DNA from: Altererythrobacter sp. H2
Lineage (GTDB): Bacteria; Pseudomonadota; Alphaproteobacteria; Sphingomonadales; Sphingomonadaceae
NCBI RefSeq assembly: GCF_035319885.1
Contig: NZ_CP141285.1
Location: forward strand, 1,860,001-1,924,000
DNA: 64,000 nt
Reading direction: 5' to 3'
Below the pieces are notes generated by a model. That model had not been told where the DNA came from, searched no databases, and was given only the letters and a program-made list of their open reading frames with translations. The position numbers were made by a program, and so were the translations under genes. This document shows positions 21,279 to 31,122 of this stretch, piece by piece (position 1 is the first letter of the stretch; every line of letters starts with the position of its first letter).

Positions 21279-21952
21279 TAGAATTCGATCCCAGTCTTGT
21301 CTTTAACTAGCCGCTTAATGAGGTCGACAAGCAATGACCAAGCAGTTGCCTTGCCAACCCTTTCAAGGGCCTTACCCGCATCCTCGACAGCCATCACAAC
21401 CCCAACTCGGATTTGGATAACCTTCAGTTCTAACGAGGCCCAATACTCAGCCGCTGCACTGAGGGAGCGCACGATGCGCTCACGCTCTTCGACAGTCTCA
21501 CCGACCGCGTTATTGCCCCTTACATCATTCAACAGTGACGTAAGGCCTTCATCAATCTCTTTATATTCGGCCGAATTGTGATTTAGCGGGACAAGCCGGT
21601 CGGAAGCGGGAATGGCTTTAGCTTCAAAATGGTCTGAGAATTTCAGGCCATTCGCTTCTTTACCAAAAACTACTTCGATAGTCTCTTCCGCTTCTATCGC
21701 TTCCTCTACCTTCCGGGCTCCCTCAGCAGAAATCCGGAAACTCCAGCCTCCGTAACCGCCCGACACCTTTGACACATCTTTGAAATAGGAAAATTCCCAG
21801 TCATCGGCCAAACGCGAAATCCAATGAGGTTTAGGCGCTAAGCTATAATTAGCGAGGAGCTTTTCGGCAGCATGATACTCTTGCTCGCTCTTTTCAGTTT
21901 CTAGATAAAGAGCGCGCAGGAACGCTTCGGCAAAATCATCGTAGGCGCTCAC
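21278..21952 (-). CDS. accessory gene inserted between carA and carB; winged-helix-like N-terminus, helical C-terminus
   Basis: A 224-residue protein of unknown function embedded in the car operon. The first ~90 residues look like a winged-helix domain ([20 protein letters not shown], then [17 protein letters not shown]). After residue ~115 comes a segment [18 protein letters not shown] leading into charged helices and an amphipathic, possibly membrane-associated end ([18 protein letters not shown]). From memory, a similar HNS-x-Y C-terminal module recurs in uncharacterised accessory proteins; I cannot confirm this. It starts with GTG overlapping carA's stop (GTGA) and its TAA overlaps carB's ATG. 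Base composition is visibly AT-richer than both neighbours, which indicates acquisition. Confidence 0.8.
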   Translation of the reverse strand: MSAYDDFAEAFLRALYLETEKSEQEYHAAEKLLANYSLAPKPHWISRLADDWEFSYFKDVSKVSGGYGGWSFRISAEGARKVEEAIEAEETIEVVFGKEANGLKFSDHFEAKAIPASDRLVPLNHNSAEYKEIDEGLTSLLNDVRGNNAVGETVEERERIVRSLSAAAEYWASLELKVIQIRVGVVMAVEDAGKALERVGKATAWSLLVDLIKRLVKDKTGIEF

Positions 21953-23130
21953 CCCAGCCCCCCCACGAACTTCTCGAACAGGTAGAAGCTATCCTGCGGC
22001 CCCGGGCTTGCCTCGGGGTGGTACTGCACCCCGAACGCGCGCTTGCCTGAAATTGCGATCCCGCAGTTCGAGCCGTCGAACAGGGAGACGTGGGTCTGCT
22101 CCACGCCCTCCGGCAGGGTGTCGGCATCGACCGCGAAGCCGTGGTTCATCGAGGTGATCTCGACGAGGCCGGTGGTCTCGCCCCAGCCCTCGCCCACGCG
22201 CTGGACCGGGTGGTTCGCGCCGCGGTGGCCCTGGTGCATCTTGACCGTCTTCGCGCCCGCCGCCAGCGCCAGCATCTGGTGGCCGAGGCAGATACCGAAC
22301 AGCGGCACGTCCCGTTCGAGCAGCGCCTTGATGACAGGCACCGCGTATTCCCCCGTCGCCGCCGGATCGCCGGGGCCGTTGGAGAGGAACACGCCGTCCG
22401 GCTCCAGCGCCAGCACCTCGTCCAGCGTTGCCCTGGCGGGCAGGACCGTTACCCGCGCCCCGGCGCGCACGAGGTTGCGGAAGATGTTGTCCTTGCTGCC
22501 ATAGTCGATCGCGACGACGTGCGGGCGGCTGTCACGCGGGGAGCGGGCATAGCCCTTGCCCAGCGTCCAGGCGCCGCCTTCCCAGCCTTCCGCCTTGCTG
22601 CGCGAGACGCGCTGGGCGAGATCCATGCCCTCCAGCCCGGCCCATTCGCGGGCGCGGTTGAGCAGGGCGGGAATGTCGAACTTGCCCGAAGGTTCGTGCG
22701 CGATCACCGCATTGGGCGCGCCGGCCATGCGGATGCGGCGGGTCAGCGCGCGGGTGTCGACCCCGGCCAGCCCGATCTTGCCGTTGGCCGCCATCCATTC
22801 GATGAAATCGCTGGCGGAGCGGAAGCTCGATGGCCTGGTCACGTGTTCGCGCACCACGCAGCCGACCGCACCTTCCACCTTGCTCTCGATGTCTTCCGGG
22901 TTGGCACCGACATTGCCGATGTGCGGGAAAGTGAAGGTGACGATCTGCGCGGCGTAGCTGGGATCGGTCATCACTTCCTGATAGCCGGTCATGGCGGTGT
23001 TGAAGCACACTTCGCCCACGGCGCTGCCGGTGGCCCCGAAGCCCCGGCCCCAGATCACGCTGCCGTCCGCCAGAACGAGGATTCCGGTCGCGCCTTTGGG
23101 TTGCGCAGGCGTAAAGACGGCAGAAGCCAT
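21949..23130 (-). CDS. carA: carbamoyl-phosphate synthase small subunit
   Basis: A 393-residue glutaminase subunit. The N-terminal CPSase small-chain domain contains GEVCFNTAMTGYQEVMTDPSY; the C-terminal class I amidotransferase domain has the nucleophile Cys in GICLGHQMLALAAG and the His/Glu pair in VQYHPEASPGP. It hydrolyses glutamine and channels ammonia to CarB. It is the first gene of carA-X-carB, with the downstream accessory gene starting inside its stop codon. The C-terminus looks complete, so the insertion did not truncate it. It diverges from yqeY; the ~150 nt between them should hold both promoters. Confidence 0.97.
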   Translation of the reverse strand: MASAVFTPAQPKGATGILVLADGSVIWGRGFGATGSAVGEVCFNTAMTGYQEVMTDPSYAAQIVTFTFPHIGNVGANPEDIESKVEGAVGCVVREHVTRPSSFRSASDFIEWMAANGKIGLAGVDTRALTRRIRMAGAPNAVIAHEPSGKFDIPALLNRAREWAGLEGMDLAQRVSRSKAEGWEGGAWTLGKGYARSPRDSRPHVVAIDYGSKDNIFRNLVRAGARVTVLPARATLDEVLALEPDGVFLSNGPGDPAATGEYAVPVIKALLERDVPLFGICLGHQMLALAAGAKTVKMHQGHRGANHPVQRVGEGWGETTGLVEITSMNHGFAVDADTLPEGVEQTHVSLFDGSNCGIAISGKRAFGVQYHPEASPGPQDSFYLFEKFVGGLG

Positions 23131-23278
23131 AGGGGCGCTCCGGTTACAGGATTCCAGCGATGGGTGCTAAGTCCCAGCCGCTAGGCCCCATGGCGCTATC
23201 AGTCAACCTATCGCTGCCGACAAATTGCCGCTATCGGGCGCGCATACGCAACCATCCACAGGAAAGCACCGCTCGCCC

Positions 23279-23746
23279 ATGTCTCCCCAGGCTACGCTCC
23301 GCGACCAGATCAAAGCCGCCACCATCGCTGCCATGAAAGCCGGCGAAAAGGACCGCACCGCCGCGCTCCGCCTGATCGGGGCCAAGATCAAGGACCGCGA
23401 CATCGAACTGCGGACCGGTAAGGCGCCCGACGATGACGATGCCATGGTGGTCGAAGTGCTCCAGAAAATGGCCAAGCAGCGCCGCGAATCGATCGAGATG
23501 TATGTCACCGGCGGGCGGCAGGAGCTGGCTGACAAGGAACAGGGCGAACTCGCCGTGATCGAGGAATTCATGCCCCAGCAGATGGGCGAGGATGAAACCC
23601 GCGCCGCGATCGAGGCGATCAAGGCCGAACTCGGCGCATCCGGAATGAAGGACATGGGCCGCGTCATGGCCGAACTGAAGGCGCGCCACGGTTCACAACT
23701 CGACATGAGCAAGGCCAGCGGACTGGTTAAGGCGGCGCTTTCCTAA
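23279..23746 (+). CDS. yqeY: GatB/YqeY domain protein
   Basis: A 155-residue protein of the YqeY family, related to the tail domain of the GatB amidotransferase subunit and thought to bind tRNA or assist tRNA-dependent amidation; the role is not settled. Family features are TLRDQIKAATIAAMKAGEK, the KQRRESIEMY helix, EFMPQQMGEDE, and the C-terminal KDMGRVMAELKARHG. ATG 23279 gives the standard N-terminus. It is the first gene of a yqeY-dnaG-rpoD block, the analogue of the rpsU-dnaG-rpoD macromolecular synthesis operon. Confidence 0.93.
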   Translation: MSPQATLRDQIKAATIAAMKAGEKDRTAALRLIGAKIKDRDIELRTGKAPDDDDAMVVEVLQKMAKQRRESIEMYVTGGRQELADKEQGELAVIEEFMPQQMGEDETRAAIEAIKAELGASGMKDMGRVMAELKARHGSQLDMSKASGLVKAALS

Positions 23747-23758
23747 TACGGCTGCGCG

Positions 23759-25651
23759 ATGCTCTCACCGCAATGGCTTGACGAACTGCGCGCACGGGTG
23801 ACGCTTTCCGGCGTTATCCAGCGCACGGTCAAGCTGCAGCGCGCCGGGCATGAATGGAAAGCCTGCTGCCCGTTCCACAACGAGAAAAGCCCCAGCTTCA
23901 CCGTCAACGACCAGAAGGGCTTCTACCACTGCTTCGGCTGCGGCGCGCATGGCGACGTGATCCGCTGGATGACTGACCAGCAGGGCCTGGCGTTCATGGA
24001 CGCGGTCAAGGAACTGGCGGCGCAGGCGGGGATGGAAGTCCCCGCCCCCGATCCGCGTGCTGCCCAGCGGGCGGAGCAGCGCACCACGCTGATTGACGTT
24101 ACCGATGCGGCACAGCGCTGGTTCGCGGGCAATCTTGCCAGCACCGGCGGCGCGGCGGCGCGGGCCTATCTCGCCACTCGCGGCTTTTCCGAAGGCGTGG
24201 TGCGCGAATTCGGGTTCGGCTTCGCCCCGGGTGAACGCCAAGCGCTGAAGGGCGCGCTGAGCCAGTTTCCGGAAGAACTGCTTATCGAAGCCGGAATGCG
24301 GATCACAGTGGAGGGCAAGGAGCCCTATGACCGGTTCCGTGACCGGCTCATGCTGCCGATCCACGACGCGCGCGGGCGGGTGATCGCGTTTGGCGGGCGT
24401 ATCCTGAGCAAGGACACTGATGCGCCGAAGTACCTGAATTCGCCTGAGACTCCGCTGTTCGACAAGGGGCGCACGCTCTACAACCTGCACCGCGCAGGCC
24501 CGGCCAGTCGCAAGAGCGGGCGGATCGTGGTGGTCGAAGGCTACATGGACGTGATCGCGCTGGCCAATGCGGGCTTTCCCGAAGCGGTCGCCCCGCTCGG
24601 CACCGCGCTGACCGAGCAGCAGATCGAACTGCTGTGGCGACTGGTCGAGGTGCCGGTGCTGTGCTTCGATGGCGATGCGGCGGGGCAGCGCGCCGCCATG
24701 CGGGCGATCACCCGCACCTTGCCCCTGCTGCGACCGGCCCATTCGCTCGCCATCGTGCGCCTGCCCGCCGGGCTCGACCCTGACGACCTGATTCGCCAGC
24801 AGGGCCCCGGGGCAATGGCCGCTCTGCTCAGCCAGCCGGCCAGCCTGCTTGATACGCTGTGGGATCATGAGCGCGAGGCGCAGCCGCTGCGCTCCCCGGA
24901 AGACAAGGCCGGGCTCAAGCAGCGCCTGATGGACCATGTCGAGACCATCCAGCACCCTGATATCCGCGCCCTCTACAAGCGCGAACTGATGGACCGTTTC
25001 TCCGCGTTCGCCTTTCCCCCACGCGCCTTTCCCGCCCGTGAACGCAGTGAATGGAAGCCTCGCGGGGAGCGAGGTCCGCTCCGCCCGGAGGCGTCTCCCG
25101 ATGGCGGCGCCACCATGCGGCGGATCATGCAGGGCAACGGGCAGGATGCGCTGGCTGGTGCGGTCCTTGCCGGGCTGGCCCGCTATCCCGATGTGGCGCT
25201 GGCCCATGCTGACACGCTCGCCCGGTTTGCCGAGGCGGAACCGCGCCATGCCAGCACCATTGACGCCCTGCTCGATGCGGCGGAGGGGGTTGATTCGGCC
25301 AGCCAATTGCCCATATCGAACGAGCAAGGCCCAGGCGCGCCACCGGATAGCACCCGTTTCGTCTTCCTGAAAGACACCACCGATCCGGCCACAGCCCGCG
25401 TGATCCTGGCCGAAGCCATCGCCCTGCTGGTCGAAAGACCTGCGCTGGAGGCTGCGCTGAAGGCAGCCACGGCGCGGTTTGCCACCGACCCCGAAGGCGC
25501 GTTTGCCGAACAGCAGCGCCTTGCGGAACGAAAGCTGGAAATCCAGCGGCGTCTGGGGCAGATGGCCAGCCGAGGGGCCGCACTTGCGGCCCATGATGAT
25601 TCAGCACATCCGGCAGCGGACAATCCGCCGGATGACAGGAAGACGGATTGA
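23759..25651 (+). CDS. dnaG: DNA primase
   Basis: A 630-residue primase making RNA primers at the replication fork. The N-terminal CHC2 zinc finger (CCPFHNEKSPSF and YHCFGCGAHGD) is followed by the TOPRIM core (VVEGYMDVIAL with the catalytic Glu, FDGDAAGQRAA with the metal-binding Asp residues). The C-terminal DnaB-interacting part follows residue ~420 and is less conserved. It begins 12 nt after yqeY and ends 9 nt before rpoD, so the three are likely co-transcribed. Length is normal for alphaproteobacteria. Confidence 0.97.
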   Translation: MLSPQWLDELRARVTLSGVIQRTVKLQRAGHEWKACCPFHNEKSPSFTVNDQKGFYHCFGCGAHGDVIRWMTDQQGLAFMDAVKELAAQAGMEVPAPDPRAAQRAEQRTTLIDVTDAAQRWFAGNLASTGGAAARAYLATRGFSEGVVREFGFGFAPGERQALKGALSQFPEELLIEAGMRITVEGKEPYDRFRDRLMLPIHDARGRVIAFGGRILSKDTDAPKYLNSPETPLFDKGRTLYNLHRAGPASRKSGRIVVVEGYMDVIALANAGFPEAVAPLGTALTEQQIELLWRLVEVPVLCFDGDAAGQRAAMRAITRTLPLLRPAHSLAIVRLPAGLDPDDLIRQQGPGAMAALLSQPASLLDTLWDHEREAQPLRSPEDKAGLKQRLMDHVETIQHPDIRALYKRELMDRFSAFAFPPRAFPARERSEWKPRGERGPLRPEASPDGGATMRRIMQGNGQDALAGAVLAGLARYPDVALAHADTLARFAEAEPRHASTIDALLDAAEGVDSASQLPISNEQGPGAPPDSTRFVFLKDTTDPATARVILAEAIALLVERPALEAALKAATARFATDPEGAFAEQQRLAERKLEIQRRLGQMASRGAALAAHDDSAHPAADNPPDDRKTD

Positions 25652-25660
25652 ACGGGACCT

Positions 25661-27703
25661 ATGGCCACCAAGTCTGACGGGCACGAAAAAGACGATGCAC
25701 CGCTGATCGACCTCAACGAGGCATCGATCAAGAAGCTGATCAGCAAGGCAAAAAAGAAAGGCTACGTCACCTATGACGAGCTCAACGAAGCCCTGCCGTC
25801 AGACCAGATGAGCCCGGACCAGATCGAGGATATCCAGACCGCGCTGTCCGAAATGGGTGTGCAGATCGTCGAGAATGACGACGATGCCGACGGCGAAGGC
25901 GAATCCGACGCCGAGGATGATGTCGAGGAAATCGTCGGCGAAGATGACGATGATGAGCGCAAGGAAGCGCGCAAGGCCTCTGCCGCCGCCACCAAGAAAG
26001 CCATCACCGGCGAACGGACCGACGATCCGGTCCGCATGTACCTGCGCGAAATGGGTGCAGTCGAACTGCTCAGCCGCGAAGGCGAAATCGCCATCGCCAA
26101 GCGGATCGAGGCCGGCCGTGACATGATGATCACGGGCCTGTGCGAAAGCCCGATCACTTTCCACGCCATCATCCACTGGTCCGAAGCCCTCAACAACGAG
26201 GAAATGCAGCTGCGCGAGATCCTCGATCTCGATGCCATGCTGTCCAAGGAGCCGCCCGTCGACAAGATGGAGGAAGGCGCCGAGGATGACGATGACAACG
26301 GCGAGATTTCCGAAGCCACTGCCGGCCCGACCATCCGCGAGGATGACGAGGTGGAAGAAGAAGAATCCATCGACGGCGACGAAGATGGCGAGGACGGCCC
26401 TGCCCGCCGCCGCGAGGAAGAGGACGAGGAAGACAACACCATGTCCCTCGCCCAGATGGAAGCGGCGCTCAAGCCCGATGCGCTTGAGCGGTTTGCGCGG
26501 ATCACCCAGCTGTTCAAGGCGTTCGAGAAGCTCCAGGGCGAACGCGTGGAAACCCTGGCAGCCGGGAACGACTTTCCCAAGGCCAAGGAAAACAAGTACG
26601 AAAAGCTGCGCGAAGAACTGACCGCCGAAGTCGAGAGCGTGCAGTTCCATGCCTCCAAGATCGAATTCCTGGTCGACAACCTCTATGCCTTCAACCGCCG
26701 CCTGACCGCTCTGGGCGGCCAGATGCTCCGCCTGGCCGAGCGCCACAAGATCAAGCGCAAGGACTTCCTCGAAGCCTATATCGGCAAGGAAATGGACGAA
26801 GCCTGGCTCGGACAGTGGGCCAAGAAGGACAAGAAGTGGGCTGCTTTCGCTGAAAAGGAAGGCGAAGCAATCGAGCGCATCCGCGTGGAGATTGCCGACA
26901 TTGCCAGCCAGACCGGCATGAGCCTCAATGAATTCCGCCGCATCGTGAACATGGTGCAGAAGGGTGAACGCGAGGCGCGCATCGCCAAGAAGGAAATGGT
27001 CGAGGCCAACCTGCGCCTGGTCATTTCCATCGCCAAGAAATATACCAATCGCGGCCTGCAATTTCTTGATCTTATTCAGGAAGGCAACATCGGCCTGATG
27101 AAGGCGGTCGACAAGTTCGAGTACCGCCGCGGCTACAAGTTCAGCACGTATGCCACCTGGTGGATCCGGCAGGCGATTACCCGCTCGATCGCCGATCAGG
27201 CCCGCACCATCCGTATCCCGGTCCACATGATCGAGACGATCAACAAGCTGGTCCGCACCAGCCGCCAGTTCCTGCATGATCAGGGCCGCGAACCGACCCC
27301 GGAAGAGATGGCCGAAAAGCTGTCGATGCCGCTGGAAAAAGTCCGCAAGGTGATGAAAATCGCCAAGGAACCGATTTCCCTCGAAACGCCGATCGGCGAC
27401 GAGGAAGACAGCCACCTGGGCGATTTCATCGAGGACAAGAACGCCATCATCCCCGTCGATGCCGCGATCCAGGCAAACCTCAAGGAAACCGTCACCCGCG
27501 TGCTGGCCTCGCTCACCCCGCGCGAGGAACGCGTTCTGCGGATGCGCTTCGGCATCGGGATGAACACCGATCACACGCTGGAAGAGGTCGGCCAGCAGTT
27601 CTCGGTCACCCGCGAACGTATCCGGCAGATTGAGGCCAAGGCGCTGCGCAAGCTCAAGCACCCGAGCCGTTCACGCAAGATGCGCTCGTTCCTCGATCAG
27701 TGA
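25661..27703 (+). CDS. rpoD: RNA polymerase primary sigma factor RpoD
   Basis: A 680-residue sigma-70. Region 1.1 is at the N-terminus, then an acidic low-complexity stretch (about residues 65-105 and again 205-265), the non-conserved region, region 2 ([35 protein letters not shown]), region 3, and region 4 with [21 protein letters not shown]. It recognises -35/-10 housekeeping promoters. The many Glu/Asp codons in the acidic parts are typical of sphingomonad RpoD. It is the last gene of the yqeY-dnaG-rpoD block. Confidence 0.98.
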   Translation: MATKSDGHEKDDAPLIDLNEASIKKLISKAKKKGYVTYDELNEALPSDQMSPDQIEDIQTALSEMGVQIVENDDDADGEGESDAEDDVEEIVGEDDDDERKEARKASAAATKKAITGERTDDPVRMYLREMGAVELLSREGEIAIAKRIEAGRDMMITGLCESPITFHAIIHWSEALNNEEMQLREILDLDAMLSKEPPVDKMEEGAEDDDDNGEISEATAGPTIREDDEVEEEESIDGDEDGEDGPARRREEEDEEDNTMSLAQMEAALKPDALERFARITQLFKAFEKLQGERVETLAAGNDFPKAKENKYEKLREELTAEVESVQFHASKIEFLVDNLYAFNRRLTALGGQMLRLAERHKIKRKDFLEAYIGKEMDEAWLGQWAKKDKKWAAFAEKEGEAIERIRVEIADIASQTGMSLNEFRRIVNMVQKGEREARIAKKEMVEANLRLVISIAKKYTNRGLQFLDLIQEGNIGLMKAVDKFEYRRGYKFSTYATWWIRQAITRSIADQARTIRIPVHMIETINKLVRTSRQFLHDQGREPTPEEMAEKLSMPLEKVRKVMKIAKEPISLETPIGDEEDSHLGDFIEDKNAIIPVDAAIQANLKETVTRVLASLTPREERVLRMRFGIGMNTDHTLEEVGQQFSVTRERIRQIEAKALRKLKHPSRSRKMRSFLDQ

Positions 27704-27833
27704 CGGGCCTCCAGGGCTGCTCCAAGCAAGGTACGATTGCGGGTCACTGCCAGACGGTTACGCCCAGATGGGCACGAGGCATTGAGCGAACGGCGCGATT
27801 GCCATTGCGTGGGCGCCCCCCTACCATCGCGAA

Positions 27834-28310
27834 GTGAGCTTTGAAGTCATCTTCGCGATTGCATGGGCCGTCATCCTGGGCGGGGCAGGCGGTCTGCTGA
27901 CCAATATCGGGCCGTGGTATCACAACCTGAAGAAGCCGAGCTGGCAGCCGCCCAACTGGCTGTTCGGCCCTGCCTGGACGATCATTCTTGGCCTGGCTGG
28001 ATGGGCGTTCGTGCTGGCGTGGCGAGGCACTGTCACCGAAACCGAGCAGACGTTCCTGATCGCGCTCTACGCCATCAACTTCGTCTGCCACCTGCTCTGG
28101 TCGCCGCTGTTCTTCAAGCTGGAGCGGCCGGACTGGGCGCTGGTCGAAGTGCCCTTCCTGTGGGCTTCGGTCCTGTCCTTGGCCATTTTTCTGCGCGAAT
28201 GGTCCGTCCTGGCGAGCTGGCTGATCGTGCCTTATCTCATCTGGGTCAGCTTCGCCGCTCTGCTCAACGCGAAGATCGTGCAGCTGAACCGACCGTTCGG
28301 AAGACGCTGA
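27834..28310 (+). CDS. tspO: TspO/MBR family protein
   Basis: A 158-residue, five-helix membrane protein. Family landmarks are GPWYHNLKKPSWQPPNW near the N-terminus, the WTIILGLAGWAFVLAW helix and the LLWSPLFF segment. TspO proteins bind porphyrins and, in alphaproteobacteria such as Rhodobacter, modulate photosynthesis and oxidative stress genes. The start is the GTG at 27834. It is a single gene between rpoD and the convergent sdhA, with a terminator hairpin behind it. Confidence 0.93.
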   Translation: MSFEVIFAIAWAVILGGAGGLLTNIGPWYHNLKKPSWQPPNWLFGPAWTIILGLAGWAFVLAWRGTVTETEQTFLIALYAINFVCHLLWSPLFFKLERPDWALVEVPFLWASVLSLAIFLREWSVLASWLIVPYLIWVSFAALLNAKIVQLNRPFGRR

Positions 28311-28340
28311 GCCGGCGTTCCAGCGGGCCCATACGAAAAA

Positions 28341-28375
28341 GGCAAGGACACTCGAAGGTGCCCTTGCCCGTTTTC
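28341..28375. terminator. bidirectional intrinsic terminator between tspO and sdhA
   Basis: GGCAAGGACAC and GGTGCCCTTGCC form an imperfect 11-12 bp stem closed by a short loop around TCGA. AAAAA lies on the left and GTTTTC on the right, so it can serve both convergent genes. Confidence 0.75.
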
Positions 28376-28396
28376 TCAAGTTTCTCGATCATTTGA

Positions 28397-30232
28397 TCAG
28401 TACACCCGCTTCTTTGGCTTGATGTACTCGATATCATCGGTCAGCGTGTATTCGTGCACCGGGCGATAGTCGATCTTGACCCCGCCACCCTTGCCGCCCC
28501 AGCCTTCGAACCAGGCAACCGTGTGCTTCATCCATTCCTTATCGTCGCGATCGGGGAAGTCTTCATGCGCATGGGCGCCGCGGCTTTCCTTGCGGTTGGC
28601 GGCGCTGGCAATGGTGACGTTGGCCTGCGCCATCAGGTTGTCGAGTTCGAGCGTCTCGATCAGGTCGCTGTTCCAGATCAGGCTGCGGTCGGTGACGTGG
28701 ATGTCCTCCATCCGCTTGTTGACGTTGCGCAGCAGCTCCACCCCGTCAGCCAGCAGCTTGCTGTCGCGGAACACGGCGGCGTGCTTCTGCATACCCTTCT
28801 GCATGTCTTCACGCACGCGCGCAGTGGGCGAGCCGCCCTTGGCGTGGCGGAAGTGATCAACCCGGCTGAGCGCGAAGTCTGCGCTATCGCGCGGCAATTC
28901 ATCATGCGCGGTGCCGGGCTTGAGGTTCTCCCGCAGGTGAATGCCGGTTGCCCGCCCAAACACGACGAGGTCGATCAGCGAGTTGGAACCGAGCCGGTTC
29001 GCGCCATGCACGGAAACGCAGGCCGCCTCACCCACGGCGTAGAGACCTGGCACCACTGCATCCGGATTGCCATCCGGGCCGATGGTGACGACCTGGCCGT
29101 GATAGTTACAGGGAATGCCGCCCATGTTGTAGTGGACGGTCGGCGTCACCGGCAGCGGTTCGCGGGTCAGATCGACCCCGGCGAAAATCTTGCCGCTCTC
29201 GGTGATGCCCGGGAGGCGTTGGGCCAAGGTCTCGGCCGGAATATGGTCAAGGTGCAGATAGATGTGGTCGCCTTCCGGCCCCACGCCGCGTCCTTCGCGC
29301 ATTTCGAGCGCCATTGAGCGGGAGACGACGTCGCGCGAGGCCAGGTCCTTCGCCGACGGAGCATACCGCTCCATGAACCGCTCGCCTTCGGAGTTGGTCA
29401 GGTAACCGCCCTCACCTCGTGCGCCTTCGGTAATCAGCACGCCCGCTCCGTAGATCCCGGTCGGGTGGAACTGCACGAACTCCATGTCTTGCAATGGCAG
29501 GCCAGCCCGAAGCACCATCCCGCCACCGTCACCGGTGCAGGTGTGGGCGGAAGTGGCAGTGTAATAGCAGCGCCCATAACCGCCCGTCGCCAGCACGACC
29601 GAATGGGCCTTGAAGCGGTGGATGGTGCCATCATCGAGGCACATCGCGATCACGCCGACGCAGCGCTTGTTCGGCCCTTCGCCGCGCATGATCAGGTCGA
29701 TGGCGAAGTATTCGATGAAGAAATCGGCATCGTACTTCAGGCTCTGCTGATAGAGCGCATGGAGCATGGCATGGCCGGTGCGGTCGGCAGCAGCGGCCGT
29801 GCGCTGGACCGGGGGGCCTTCGCCCATGTTCTGCATGTGCCCGCCGAACGGGCGCTGGTAGATCGTCCCGTCCTCGTTGCGGCTGAACGGCACGCCGGCG
29901 TGCTCCAATTCATAGACCGCCGCCGGGGCCTCGCGGGCGAGGTATTCGATCGCGTCCTGGTCACCCAGCCAGTCAGACCCCTTGACGGTGTCATACATGT
30001 GCCAGGTCCAGTGATCCGGGCTGTTGTTGCCCAGGCTGGCTGCAATGCCGCCCTGCGCCGCCACGGTGTGCGACCGGGTGGGGAAAACCTTGGAGATATT
30101 GGCCGTCTTGAGGCCAGCCTCGGCCGCGCCCATAGTTGCGCGCAGGCCCGAACCGCCGGCACCCACCACCACGACATCGTAGGTGTGGTCGATAATCTTG
30201 TATGCCGGAGCGGCGTTTGCAGCGGTGGCCAT
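28397..30232 (-). CDS. sdhA: succinate dehydrogenase flavoprotein subunit
   Basis: A 611-residue flavoprotein of complex II, oxidising succinate to fumarate. The FAD dinucleotide motif [20 protein letters not shown], the covalent-FAD His region [10 protein letters not shown], and the catalytic [16 protein letters not shown] segment are visible. It starts one base inside the sdhD stop (TGATG), giving sdhC-sdhD-sdhA order. The iron-sulfur subunit sdhB, which usually follows, is not present downstream, where a terminator and tspO lie instead. Confidence 0.98.
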   Translation of the reverse strand: MATAANAAPAYKIIDHTYDVVVVGAGGSGLRATMGAAEAGLKTANISKVFPTRSHTVAAQGGIAASLGNNSPDHWTWHMYDTVKGSDWLGDQDAIEYLAREAPAAVYELEHAGVPFSRNEDGTIYQRPFGGHMQNMGEGPPVQRTAAAADRTGHAMLHALYQQSLKYDADFFIEYFAIDLIMRGEGPNKRCVGVIAMCLDDGTIHRFKAHSVVLATGGYGRCYYTATSAHTCTGDGGGMVLRAGLPLQDMEFVQFHPTGIYGAGVLITEGARGEGGYLTNSEGERFMERYAPSAKDLASRDVVSRSMALEMREGRGVGPEGDHIYLHLDHIPAETLAQRLPGITESGKIFAGVDLTREPLPVTPTVHYNMGGIPCNYHGQVVTIGPDGNPDAVVPGLYAVGEAACVSVHGANRLGSNSLIDLVVFGRATGIHLRENLKPGTAHDELPRDSADFALSRVDHFRHAKGGSPTARVREDMQKGMQKHAAVFRDSKLLADGVELLRNVNKRMEDIHVTDRSLIWNSDLIETLELDNLMAQANVTIASAANRKESRGAHAHEDFPDRDDKEWMKHTVAWFEGWGGKGGGVKIDYRPVHEYTLTDDIEYIKPKKRVY

Positions 30233-30618
30233 CAGGCGGCTCCTCCCAGAGCGAGGCGGGCGACGCAGAACAGGCCGAACGCGGCCCCGCCCAGCGTGGC
30301 GAGATTGAGCAGGGTAATCACGGCAAACTTGTTGCCGGGGGTATGGACATAGTCTTCGGTCACGACCTGAAGGCCGAGCCGCGCATGCCAGAACACCGAT
30401 ACGATCAGCAGAGCCATGGCCGTCGCCGGCAGCGGCTGCGACAGGTAACCGGTCACCGTTGCGTGGCTCAGGTCGCCCAGCAGGATCAGGCTGGCGACAA
30501 ACCAGAGCATGAGCACGAGATTGCCGATCGCCGTAAAGCGTTGCAGCAGCCAGTGATGTGCGCCGTGGTGCGCGGAGCCGAGCCCCCGCACTTTCCCGAT
30601 CGAAGTTCCGTTACCCAT
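30232..30618 (-). CDS. sdhD: succinate dehydrogenase membrane anchor subunit
   Basis: A ~128-residue protein with three transmembrane helices ([57 protein letters not shown]). It contains a heme/quinone-site region [15 protein letters not shown], where the conserved His and Asp-Tyr are characteristic of SdhD. The ATG at 30618 was preferred over a TTG 9 nt upstream because GAGGA precedes it. It lies 12 nt after sdhC and overlaps sdhA by one base. With SdhC it anchors complex II and reduces ubiquinone. Confidence 0.93.
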   Translation of the reverse strand: MGNGTSIGKVRGLGSAHHGAHHWLLQRFTAIGNLVLMLWFVASLILLGDLSHATVTGYLSQPLPATAMALLIVSVFWHARLGLQVVTEDYVHTPGNKFAVITLLNLATLGGAAFGLFCVARLALGGAA

Positions 30619-30630
30619 TGCGATCAATCC

Positions 30631-31011
30631 TCAGCGAAGCAGAACAAGGGCCCAGAAGCCCGCCGTGAGCAGAACACCGATCACCGGCGACGCGATAGAC
30701 CAGGTGCGGTTGGTCTGGAGCTCATAACCAGCCCCGATATCCATCACGAAGTGGCGCACCCCGCTGCTCATATGGTTGAAGAAGGCCCAACTGAGCCCGA
30801 CCAGCACCAGATAGCCAACCGGCGAGGTAATCAGATCAGTGAAGGTTGCGTAATATTCCGGACCGCTGGCAAGCGCGCCCAGCCACCACAGCAGGACGAA
30901 CAGCCCGACCAAGGCCATCCCGTCCCCGGTCACCCGGTGCAAGATCGAAACCAGCATATGCGGGCCCCATTTCCAGATCTGGAGATGGGGTGAAAGAGGG
31001 CGGTTGGCCAT
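30631..31011 (-). CDS. sdhC: succinate dehydrogenase cytochrome b556 subunit
   Basis: A 126-residue membrane subunit. The N-terminus RPLSPHLQIWKWGPHMLVSILHR (quinone-site Ser/Arg) and the heme-ligand segment HMSSGVRHFVMD are standard for SdhC, with three helices. The start at 31011 gives the canonical N-terminus. The same frame stays open far upstream, but that part is antisense to the SDR gene and was rejected. First gene of sdhCDA; its promoter should lie in the ~110 nt shared with the divergent SDR gene. Confidence 0.95.
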   Translation of the reverse strand: MANRPLSPHLQIWKWGPHMLVSILHRVTGDGMALVGLFVLLWWLGALASGPEYYATFTDLITSPVGYLVLVGLSWAFFNHMSSGVRHFVMDIGAGYELQTNRTWSIASPVIGVLLTAGFWALVLLR

Positions 31012-31122
31012 GGCGGTAATTCTCGCTTCTTCCCTGTTTGGCCCTCCCCTTAGCGAACGTGGCGCTTCTGGCAAGAACGTGCGGCCTCGACTTCGCTTGC
31101 AAAGTTTCGGATAGCGACTTGC

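Noticed and set aside
25799-27661. Long open frame antisense to rpoD (about 620 codons)
   Set aside because: It is an artefact of GC-rich codon usage in the acidic, repetitive rpoD frame; no protein family features and no start context. The same applies to long antisense frames at 6008-7597, 23765-25594 and 62032-63843.
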